From assembly GCA_009692045.1 (NCBI GenBank), contig SIAA01000006.1:1-64000 (forward strand): DNA of 64,000 nt, read 5' to 3'. Both the position numbers and the translations under genes were made by a program. Position 1 is the first letter of the stretch. Every line of letters starts with the position of its first letter. A model generated the notes under the pieces. That model ran no database searches. It was given only the letters and a program-made list of their open reading frames with translations, and was not told the DNA's origin. The stretch comes from Phycisphaerales bacterium. GTDB taxonomy: Bacteria; Planctomycetota; Phycisphaerae; Phycisphaerales; SM1A02. Of this stretch, positions 42,660 to 50,019 are shown one piece after another.

Positions 42660-44978
42660 CTAGGGCGAGCAGGATTCGACCCACCACAGCAGAGTCGCCG
42701 CACCGTCGAGTTCGAAGTAGTCGACCTCGAGGTTTATCAGAGCCGGTTCGGTCAGTTCGAGCAGGAATCGGTCATCTGTCGCGGCGTGTCGGTCCCAGCG
42801 ATCGATGATCGTCGCACCATCAAGTCGCACCCTCAGACCATCATCAGAGCGAAACACCAGCATCCAACAACCAGCGGGGAAGGTGATGTCCGATGTGGCT
42901 TGAATCCCAAACCCATCCACAGGGAATCCCGAAGGGACGAGACCGAGCTCGGTTGGGCCATCCCCGCCGAAGAGAAAGCGCAAGTCCTGGAATCCACTCA
43001 GCATGTTGGTCTTGGCGGCTATCTTGGCGAACGATGGCGGATCGGCTATCGGGTCCCCCTCCAGAGGGAACACGCGCAGTCCCCACTCGGCCGGTGCGAT
43101 CGCTCCGGAGCCGTGCAGCAGCATCTTCTCACCATTGCGAGTGCGAACATCGAGTTGATAGCGCCCAGCCGTCCCCGCGTCTTCCATGAAGACCGTGATC
43201 GAGTTGTCGCTCGATGACATTGCCACGCTCGCTTGAGTCGTCCCGCTGACTTGCGCGCCAAGAAGAGGCGATCCGATCAACCGCCAAGTCTCCTGCGCGC
43301 CACTTCGCCGCGTTCGCACCAGAGTTGGAGTATCGGGATCAACAGGGAAGTTGTCGTGGATGAGCATGACATCGCGTCCACCCATTTGCGCTCGCGTTGA
43401 TTCCGGCCAGTCTCCGCTCAGTTTCACTGGGTTGGTTGCTCCCGGCAAGCGCGCGGTGATCGCGGCATACCCCTGCGCTGCGGTGATTCCCTGGCAATCA
43501 CTGCGGAGCCCAACTTTGCTGGCTTGGTCTGTGACCACCTGCAGAGGAACATCTGTAAACACATTGGCTCCCACGCAGTTGCCCGGTTGCGCGTCGATCT
43601 GCACAGCCACCGGAAGCTCGACGAACTCATTGCTGGCGATGCTGTTGTTGCCACCATCCGAGCCGTTGGCAGTTGCCCACGCGGTGCTGGCGAGTGCGGG
43701 ATCACTGTCATCCCAGAGGCGAATGCCGCGGGTATCGCGGCGGAAAAGATTGCCCTCGATGTGATTGCTTCTGCCGTGTTCAATGTTGATTCCACCGTGT
43801 TCATCACCGCTAGCCACCTCGCCATTACGCATGAATAGGTTTGCCCGCACCAGACTCTCATGGCAGTACCCACCCCAGAGTCCGCAAATGGCGTTGGAGA
43901 CACATCGATTGCGTTCGAACATGTTGCCGAATGAGAAGGTCATCTCCATTCCGTGGGCGGCCGCAAAAGAGAAGTCGTTCCATTCGATTCGATTCAGGTT
44001 GCAGCCCAGGCCCGCGCGCTTGATCTTCGCCGCGCCGCTGCTGGATGAGGCGCCCAGAGCCTCCTGCCCCGCGAATCCGAAGAGGCCATCACCGCAGTGA
44101 GTAGCAGAGTTGAGTGCGATGGTGTTTCGGCAGCACTGTTCGAAAAGCAGAATGCCGGCGGAGTCCTGGCCTCGGCTATACACACCGTGGCTGTATCCGC
44201 GCAGACAGAAATCAAAGTAGTTGCGGCAAATCGTGTTGTCGCTGGAACGCCACAGCGCCACACCCCAGCCGGAGAGGAATGAGCAATCGTTGTCATACAC
44301 CTGGGCGTTCGTTACGCGGTCAAGAATGACGCCGTTCTGAGTGCGCCTGACCTTGACTCGGCGCACGGTCACTCTGTCGCTCGACTGAATGCACAGTCCG
44401 GCGCCGAAGTTCTGGCGCCACTCCTGGGCATCGTTCTCGTGGGGGAAAAGCCAGTCAGAACTCCACTCCTGCTCAAAGTCGGAGGTGAGCGCCTGAGCGA
44501 AGTTCCCTGACAGATCTAGGTCTTCCAGCACGCTCCCATGGGAGACATCAGCCAGTACGGCAACACGAAAGCCGCTGATGGCACCACCACCAAGCCGCAC
44601 CCGGGGGGCAGTGATCGAGATTCCGATGCCCTGGAAGTAGGCGTGTGCCGGGTTCGCCGCTGCGGCGCCGCCACCACTCGCGTCCATTGAGGACGCAGCT
44701 CCAGTGAGGGTTTCTCCGCCGAGGTCCACATATACATCCGCGGTTGCCACATGAACAACGCCGTTGCCATCGCGATCAGCGACGGGCTCCCCGAACCGCA
44801 GGCGGCAGGATTGGGTGACCTCGATGTTGTCGCGGTCCACCAGCAGCAGCGGCAACTTGGCGGCATCGACAGCAGAGGGGGCGCTCAGCAGTGGACTGAG
44901 CGTATCCCTGCTCGTCAGCTCAACCGGCTGGACGCACCCACCCAGAAAGGCCAGCGAAACCAGGGCAGGCTTTAGCAC
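42660..44978 (-). CDS. lipoprotein with parallel beta-helix and PA14 domain
   Basis: 772 residues. The signal peptide ends in LAFLGGC (good lipobox, Cys near 15). Residues of about 120-470 carry repeated right-handed beta-helix coils of the NosD/periplasmic type (N-T-I-x-x-N-x-F patterns such as SDNTICRNYFDFC, SNHIEGNLFRRD, NNSIASNEFVEL). The C-terminal part (about 690-765) is PA14-like (FRSDDGLRVRLDGATIIDRW). Both domains usually bind or cleave carbohydrates; the substrate is unknown. The start is GTG 44978, overlapping the frr stop by 1 bp, so it is probably cotranscribed with pyrH-frr. Confidence 0.75.
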   Translation of the reverse strand: MLKPALVSLAFLGGCVQPVELTSRDTLSPLLSAPSAVDAAKLPLLLVDRDNIEVTQSCRLRFGEPVADRDGNGVVHVATADVYVDLGGETLTGAASSMDASGGGAAAANPAHAYFQGIGISITAPRVRLGGGAISGFRVAVLADVSHGSVLEDLDLSGNFAQALTSDFEQEWSSDWLFPHENDAQEWRQNFGAGLCIQSSDRVTVRRVKVRRTQNGVILDRVTNAQVYDNDCSFLSGWGVALWRSSDNTICRNYFDFCLRGYSHGVYSRGQDSAGILLFEQCCRNTIALNSATHCGDGLFGFAGQEALGASSSSGAAKIKRAGLGCNLNRIEWNDFSFAAAHGMEMTFSFGNMFERNRCVSNAICGLWGGYCHESLVRANLFMRNGEVASGDEHGGINIEHGRSNHIEGNLFRRDTRGIRLWDDSDPALASTAWATANGSDGGNNSIASNEFVELPVAVQIDAQPGNCVGANVFTDVPLQVVTDQASKVGLRSDCQGITAAQGYAAITARLPGATNPVKLSGDWPESTRAQMGGRDVMLIHDNFPVDPDTPTLVRTRRSGAQETWRLIGSPLLGAQVSGTTQASVAMSSSDNSITVFMEDAGTAGRYQLDVRTRNGEKMLLHGSGAIAPAEWGLRVFPLEGDPIADPPSFAKIAAKTNMLSGFQDLRFLFGGDGPTELGLVPSGFPVDGFGIQATSDITFPAGCWMLVFRSDDGLRVRLDGATIIDRWDRHAATDDRFLLELTEPALINLEVDYFELDGAATLLWWVESCSP

Positions 44979-45544
44979 TAGACGGTTTCCACCTCGGTGA
45001 CCTTTTTCTCGGTCATCTCATCAACCTTGGTGGTATGAGCCTTAGTCATGTCATCGATCTGCTTCTTGGCGTGTTCGGCCTGATCTTCGCTGATCTTCAC
45101 CTTGGTGTCGGCGAGTGCAGCATCGATGTGCTTATTGGCATCGCGCCGCTCATTGCGGATCGCCACACGAGTGTCCTCGGCGGCCTTGCGGGCCTGTGTG
45201 GCCAACTGCCGTCTCCGCTCCGCTGACGGCGCCGGTACGGGAATGCGAATTCCCTGACCATCAGACTGGGGATTCAATCCCAGACCCGCGGTCTCAATGG
45301 CCTTGACAATCGCCAGTCTTGCCCCGGGATCGAAGGGTTTTACATAGAGCATGGTGGCTTCAGCCACGCTGATGCCGGCGAGTTCACGCAGGTCGACAAA
45401 ACTTCCGAAGTACTCGACTTTGACATACTCGAGGAGAGCCGTGCTAGCCCGACCAGTGCGCATTCCCCGCAGTTCGCGCTGCAAGTGCTCGACCGATTTA
45501 TCCATCCGGTCCTCGGCCTCGAGAACGATCATGTCAATGTCCAT
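44978..45544 (-). CDS. frr: ribosome recycling factor
   Basis: 188 residues; splits post-termination ribosomes with EF-G. Seen: LQRELRGMRTGRASTALLEY, LRELAGISVAEATMLYVKPF, LGLNPQSDGQGIRIPVPAPS and ERRRQLATQARKAAED, the complete RRF pattern. It is 33 bp downstream of pyrH, the common pyrH-frr pairing. Confidence 0.97.
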   Translation of the reverse strand: MDIDMIVLEAEDRMDKSVEHLQRELRGMRTGRASTALLEYVKVEYFGSFVDLRELAGISVAEATMLYVKPFDPGARLAIVKAIETAGLGLNPQSDGQGIRIPVPAPSAERRRQLATQARKAAEDTRVAIRNERRDANKHIDAALADTKVKISEDQAEHAKKQIDDMTKAHTTKVDEMTEKKVTEVETV

Positions 45545-45577
45545 AGCGAGTCTCCCAATCGAAGAAATGAGGGTGGT

Positions 45578-46297
45578 TCAGCCCGTTACTAGGGTGCCGA
45601 TGCGTTCGCCGTGAATGATGCGGGCAATATTGCCCTTGGTGCCGTAGTCGAATACGCATACGGGCAAGTTGTGCTCCATGCACATGGTCATTGCTGTGAG
45701 ATCCATTACGGCCAGCTTGCGTTCGAGAACTTCGGTGAATGAGATGCGCTCGAAGCGTTTGGCGGAGGGGTCCTTGCGAGGGTCGGCGCTGTAAATGCCA
45801 TCGACCTTGGTGGCCTTCAGCAGAACTTGGACGCCCAGTTCGGCGGCTCGCAAAGCGGCGCAAGTATCGGTGGTGAAGAAGGGGTTCCCGGTTCCCGCCA
45901 CCAGAATCACTACCCGCCCCTTCTCCAAATGTCGCAGAGCGCGGGCGCGCACGAAGGGTTCGGCGAGGGCGGGGATGTTTATGGCACTGAGCACTCGCGA
46001 CTCGACTCCCGCTCCTGTCAGTGCCTGTTTCAGGGCCACTCCATTGAGAACTGTGCCGAGCATTCCCATGTAATCAGCGGTGGATTGGTCAATGTGTCCT
46101 GCCTTCGCCAACTGGGCGCCGCGCACAATGTTTCCTCCGCCCACCACCACGCCGAGGGAAATGGGTGTCCCGCGCACGGCGCTGGCGATCTCTTCAGCAA
46201 TGTGGGCCAGAGAGTCAGGGAGGATGCCCAATTGACCCTCGGCCGAAAAGCTCTCGCCGCTGATTTTCAGAAGGATGCGACGATATGGTTCAGCCAC
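45578..46297 (-). CDS. pyrH: uridylate kinase
   Basis: 239 residues; UMP to UDP. Seen: YRRILLKISGESFSAEGQLG, LGVVVGGGNIVRGAQLA, YMGMLGTVLNGVALKQAL and GTGNPFFTTDTCAALRA, then DLTAMTMCMEHNLPVCVFD. The start is GTG 46297 with a GAGGA Shine-Dalgarno; an upstream ATG (46369) would add 24 unconserved residues. It is divergent from the VWA/ExbBD operon. Confidence 0.95.
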   Translation of the reverse strand: MAEPYRRILLKISGESFSAEGQLGILPDSLAHIAEEIASAVRGTPISLGVVVGGGNIVRGAQLAKAGHIDQSTADYMGMLGTVLNGVALKQALTGAGVESRVLSAINIPALAEPFVRARALRHLEKGRVVILVAGTGNPFFTTDTCAALRAAELGVQVLLKATKVDGIYSADPRKDPSAKRFERISFTEVLERKLAVMDLTAMTMCMEHNLPVCVFDYGTKGNIARIIHGERIGTLVTG

Positions 46298-46319
46298 GAT
46301 ATTCCTCTTCTCTTGCAGT

Positions 46320-46347
46320 GAGACAACGGTGGGGAGCGTACTACAAT
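46320..46347 (+). promoter_or_regulatory. possible promoter of the VWA/ExbBD operon
   Basis: GAGACA (46320-46325) and TACAAT (46342-46347) with a 16-bp spacer lie about 47 bp before the first start codon. The -10 is good, the -35 only partial. A GAGGAAGGGG Shine-Dalgarno lies at about 46371-46380. Confidence 0.45.
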
Positions 46348-46393
46348 CGGAGGCTCGGGCGCAGAGCACCTGAGGAAGGGGATTCGACTAGCG

Positions 46394-47308
46394 ATGCGGG
46401 CACTCAATGGGAAAACCCAGCTACTACCAAGGCAGGCCAAACTTGCCCTTCTCGGGCTCGCCATCTCGTTGCCCTTTCACTTTCTACTGGTGGTAATTCT
46501 GGCAACGGTACGCGTGCCTCTGCCTACAGCTGTCGGCGCTGGAGAGCTGTTGGAGATTCAACTCACGCCGCTGGAGCGGATGACGCCCAGGGCATCTCCA
46601 GATCTGGCACAAGACCCGATCAGCACCACGCCGTCGATTGAAGCAGCCTCAACTACTGAAGCGACGGCGCGCTCACTGCCAGTTGTCACCGAGGTCACTT
46701 CGCAGAGTGTGCTGGGAAGTGGGTTGGCAAGGCCCGGCGACATCGAGGGCAACCGAGCGGGCTCGGGTGCATCCAGACCTGGCGCCAGAGCCGATTTCTT
46801 CGGAGTCGTGGGCACGGGCAAGCGAATCGCATATCTAATGGACAAATCGGGGTCGATGCGTGACGGTGGACGGATGGAGGCGGCGCGCAAGGAGCTAATC
46901 CGTTCCATAGAGGAACTACCGGATTTCGCCGAGGTATGTGTGGTGTTCTTTGATGACGAGAAGTCAGTGTGGCCAGCGCATCCCTGCTTCGTGCGCATGT
47001 CGCACCGCAACCGAGAAGCTCTGCTCGAGTGGATCTCCCAAGTGAGCCCCAGCGGGGGAACCAATCCGCTGCCCGCCTATATTCATGTAATGCGGTGTGA
47101 GCAGACGCCGGATCTGGTCTACCTCTTGAGTGATGGGGAAATCCCCCTTGAGTCGCTGCTGGGGATTGTGGCGGAGCACGGCACTAGCAAGGGCGCTGCG
47201 GTCAACACCTTTGCCTTTGGAGGTCAGGCCGAGGCAGAGACTCTGCGGCGATTGGCTGCGGAGTGCGGTGGATCGTTCAACGCGGTGTCGGGGGGAGCAG
47301 GTCGATGA
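46394..47308 (+). CDS. TonB-like anchored VWA-domain protein
   Basis: 304 residues. There is a short basic cytoplasmic start, then one transmembrane helix (about 17-39, LALLGLAISLPFHFLLVVIL) containing Ser25-x3-His29-x6-Leu36. That is the spacing of the Ser/His/Leu signature in the TonB and TolA anchors that contact ExbB-ExbD. A Pro/Thr-rich periplasmic linker (about 50-125) follows. A von Willebrand A domain with MIDAS motif DKSGSMRDGG comes next (about 140-300), with further MIDAS-type Thr/Asp in SGGTNPLP and LLSDGEIP. It is the first gene of an eight-gene operon with ExbB and two ExbD proteins, and the next gene starts inside its stop (ATGA). Function inferred: a proton-driven energy transducer with a metal-dependent adhesion domain. 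Confidence 0.75.
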   Translation: MRALNGKTQLLPRQAKLALLGLAISLPFHFLLVVILATVRVPLPTAVGAGELLEIQLTPLERMTPRASPDLAQDPISTTPSIEAASTTEATARSLPVVTEVTSQSVLGSGLARPGDIEGNRAGSGASRPGARADFFGVVGTGKRIAYLMDKSGSMRDGGRMEAARKELIRSIEELPDFAEVCVVFFDDEKSVWPAHPCFVRMSHRNREALLEWISQVSPSGGTNPLPAYIHVMRCEQTPDLVYLLSDGEIPLESLLGIVAEHGTSKGAAVNTFAFGGQAEAETLRRLAAECGGSFNAVSGGAGR

Positions 47309-48513
47309 TGACAGTCACTTCAACCGGAGTGAGTAGGGCCGCATCCATCGTCACGAGAGCAAGTGTGGTGCTCGTCCTCATGACCGCCGTGGTGCATGCA
47401 GCAAAGGCTCAAAGCGAGTCCTCTAGGAATGCAGTGTCAGTTCGAGTGGAGCGCCGCGGTGCGAAGGATGCCATCTCCGGGTTGCTGCGCGGAGCGAGTT
47501 CCGAAGGATTGGTGATCGACACATCACCAACTCTGGTGACGGTGCCGTGGATTGATATTGCCAGAGTCGAAGGGGATACAGATCCGGCCTGGAGCAGATG
47601 TCTGGACTCTGCTCGCAATCTGTGGCGGGGTGTGTACCGCTTGCAGCGAAGTGACATGCGTCTGGCCTGGGAGGCATTCGCCGCCGCGGCTAGCGGAGGT
47701 TGCACAGGCGAGGTGCAGAGAGCCGCTTGCGAGGGAATGGTTGTGAGCATGAGTCAAGACTCACAGGAGAATCGAACGCGGATAGCCAGTTTGATCGCGG
47801 CAAAGTTGGACCGGGATGGTGTTCGCGAGGCAGGGTCTCCCTTGGTGCGGGCGGCGTTTCCTTTGGATGGCGTCCCTGCGCCAGGATTTGCGCCAGCATG
47901 GGGAGACCTCGAGTCTGCCCAGGAGTTCATGGCGCTGTCAGGTACTGCGCTCGGCATCGATGCCGTTGATGTCAGTGATCCTGTGATGGCGGCGTTCATA
48001 GCGCTCGCTCGGCAGGAGTCAGGTGGCGAGTCAGTTATGCCGGAAAGGAAGTTGCTGGGAAAACCGCTTCCCGAGTGGTTCGCGCCGCTACTGGACGCCT
48101 GGCACGATGCGTGCAGTGTCGTCCCAGCGCGACGGATGGCCGGCCGCACGGCTCTTGCGCTACAACGCGGCGTGGTTGATGAGGCTTGGCGGCCTTGGAT
48201 TACCTACGCACGCGGGCGCAGTCTCGCGATGGACGCCCGAGAGTCCAGCGCAACCCGAGAGTCGAGCACCGCCCGTGATTCGGTGCTCGCCAGGGATGCG
48301 CTCGCTCGAACCGGTGTTGCGCTGGCTGATGATGCAGCACTCGAGTTGATCACAGCGGCTGCGGAGGCGGGGTTGGGCACCTCGCTCGGTCGCGCAGCAC
48401 TCTCTCAGGCTGCAAGGTGTCTGCGAACTGCGGATGATGAGGCGTCAGCATTACTGATCGAAAGAGACTTGGCCGCCGCCCGCGGCAGAAGCGAAGGAGC
48501 TCCCAGTCCATGA
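47305..48513 (+). CDS. exported protein of unknown function in the ExbBD operon
   Basis: 402 residues from ATG 47305 (a second ATG follows at once). Signal peptide about 1-36, core ASVVLVLMTAVVHAAKA. An SH3-like beta segment may follow (VRVERRGAKDAISGLLRGAS, VIDTSPTLVTVPWIDIARVE), then a helical repeat-like body without a named family. It overlaps the VWA gene and exbB by 4 bp each, so it is likely made in fixed ratio with them and works in the periplasm. Confidence 0.65.
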   Translation: MMTVTSTGVSRAASIVTRASVVLVLMTAVVHAAKAQSESSRNAVSVRVERRGAKDAISGLLRGASSEGLVIDTSPTLVTVPWIDIARVEGDTDPAWSRCLDSARNLWRGVYRLQRSDMRLAWEAFAAAASGGCTGEVQRAACEGMVVSMSQDSQENRTRIASLIAAKLDRDGVREAGSPLVRAAFPLDGVPAPGFAPAWGDLESAQEFMALSGTALGIDAVDVSDPVMAAFIALARQESGGESVMPERKLLGKPLPEWFAPLLDAWHDACSVVPARRMAGRTALALQRGVVDEAWRPWITYARGRSLAMDARESSATRESSTARDSVLARDALARTGVALADDAALELITAAAEAGLGTSLGRAALSQAARCLRTADDEASALLIERDLAAARGRSEGAPSP

Positions 48514-49193
48514 TGGTTTTGCTAGCACAATCCGCCGAGCAGACAGCAACGCTGCTCAAGTTCATTCACGGCGGCGGCGTAATCGGATATGTAATCATCG
48601 CCCTAAGCGTCGCTGGACTCGCCTTCGCCATAGCGCTGGCTGCCCAGGTACGCCGGTCGCGTCTGGCGCCATCGGAGCGCATTCGCGAGTTGCAGCGGCT
48701 CGTCATGGAGGGGGACTTGGCGGCCGCCCTCAAGTACTGCAAATCAGAGGTCAACGATTGCATGGCGCTGCGCATCGCCGTCGGGGGAATCGACCGGAGG
48801 CTTCGCGGACCTCTGGGTGCTTATGAGGCGCGGGGTGCCATGGAGGATGCGGGAGAGGCAGAAACCGCCCGCCTGTACCGCGCGATTGAACCACTGGCGG
48901 TAATCGCAAACGTTGCACCTCTCCTAGGACTGCTGGGAACGGTACAGGGGATGATCGGGGCATTTGATACCGTGGCCCAGAGCGCTCTGCGCGATGCTTC
49001 CTATCACGAGCAGCTGGCGCACAACATTCACATCGCCCTCATCACTACATTTCAGGGGCTGGTAGTGGCGATCCCCTGCGTCGTGGTGCACTCCTACTTT
49101 CGCAGTCGCATCGATGCGACCGCCGGAGAGATCGGCCGCGAGTTGGAGCCGATCGCCCAATCATTGGAATCGTCAGCTGGTCGTGTCTCATGA
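48510..49193 (+). CDS. MotA/TolQ/ExbB-family proton channel protein
   Basis: 227 residues, three transmembrane helices: about 24-46 (GYVIIALSVAGLAFAIALAA), about 128-150 (VIANVAPLLGLLGTVQGMIG) and about 172-195 (IALITTFQGLVVAIPCVVVH). The VAPLLGLLGTVQGMI and GLVVAIP motifs are those of ExbB/TolQ. An N-terminal Gln/Ala-rich periplasmic start precedes TM1. The Glu normally found just before A-L in TM3 of ExbB and TolQ (G-I-A-E-A-L) is replaced: the segment here reads NIHIALITT. It forms the channel with the ExbD-like proteins encoded directly downstream. Confidence 0.9.
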   Translation: MMVLLAQSAEQTATLLKFIHGGGVIGYVIIALSVAGLAFAIALAAQVRRSRLAPSERIRELQRLVMEGDLAAALKYCKSEVNDCMALRIAVGGIDRRLRGPLGAYEARGAMEDAGEAETARLYRAIEPLAVIANVAPLLGLLGTVQGMIGAFDTVAQSALRDASYHEQLAHNIHIALITTFQGLVVAIPCVVVHSYFRSRIDATAGEIGRELEPIAQSLESSAGRVS

Positions 49194-49615
49194 TCGTGGG
49201 TCGGCGAGTGAAGGGCGAGTCGATTGGCCCGGACTTCACGCCCATGATCGATGTTGTGTTTTTACTGTTGATCTTCTTCATCGTTACCGCGCAAATGGCC
49301 AAACAGTCACGCAGCGATGTGCAGCTTCCATCGGAGGCGGGAGACAAGCACAAGGATGCGCGCGCCGCTGGCCTCATTGTGAATATTCTGGCTGATGGAA
49401 CCATTCAGGTCGCTGATCGAGTGGTCGATCTGCCAGCCCTGCGGGTAATGGCGCAGGAGGCGGCCTCGCGGGATGCCACCAGCTCTCCCATCATTCGCGC
49501 CGACTTCGCCGCTCCAACTTCGCTTCTCAATGGGGCAGTGGAAACAATGCGCAGCGCCGGATTCACCTCCTTCAAACTCTCCACCAACCCCTCGGGCTCG
49601 CGAGGCGGATCGTGA
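49190..49615 (+). CDS. ExbD/TolR-family protein 1
   Basis: 141 residues, one transmembrane helix (about 19-38). The proton-carrying Asp is present in FTPMIDVVFLLLIFFIVTAQ. The periplasmic domain has the ExbD pattern IVNILADGTIQVADRVV ... IIRADFAAP. The start overlaps the exbB stop by 4 bp (ATGA). Confidence 0.93.
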   Translation: MIVGRRVKGESIGPDFTPMIDVVFLLLIFFIVTAQMAKQSRSDVQLPSEAGDKHKDARAAGLIVNILADGTIQVADRVVDLPALRVMAQEAASRDATSSPIIRADFAAPTSLLNGAVETMRSAGFTSFKLSTNPSGSRGGS

Positions 49616-50019
49616 AGATCGGGCACAAGTCGCGATTGACTCGCCGGCGACCCTCGCTGGGCATGACGAGCATGATCGACGCGGTGTTTCTGCTCCTCAG
49701 CTACTTCTTATTCACTACCGGAGCCGCGCTTCCCGAAGAGCAACTAAGCGCTGTGGCGCGGACGAATCGGCCGGCCGCGAGTGCGCTCTCTCCCCAAGTA
49801 ATTGATGTGGTGGAGGAGGCCGGTGAGCCCGTGTTCCTTCTGGGCGCGCGTCGAATAAATGGGCGCGAGCAACTCACCGAGCTGTTGCAGCAACTGCCCA
49901 AGAGTGGAGGCGTGGTAGTGCGTGTTCACAGTGGCCCGGCGGTATCGGCGGCGGCAGCTGCCCTTCAGGCTGCACACGACGCGGGGTTCTCTGAGGTGTC
50001 ATATGTTCCGGCACCCTAA
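49612..50019 (+). CDS. ExbD/TolR-family protein 2
   Basis: 135 residues, one transmembrane helix with the conserved Asp in TSMIDAVFLLLSYFLFTTGA. The periplasmic domain is shorter and more divergent than that of its neighbour (VVVRVHSGPAVSAAAAAL). The GTG start overlaps the first exbD by 4 bp. Two different ExbD proteins next to one ExbB suggest a heteromeric channel. Confidence 0.85.
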   Translation: MKIGHKSRLTRRRPSLGMTSMIDAVFLLLSYFLFTTGAALPEEQLSAVARTNRPAASALSPQVIDVVEEAGEPVFLLGARRINGREQLTELLQQLPKSGGVVVRVHSGPAVSAAAAALQAAHDAGFSEVSYVPAP

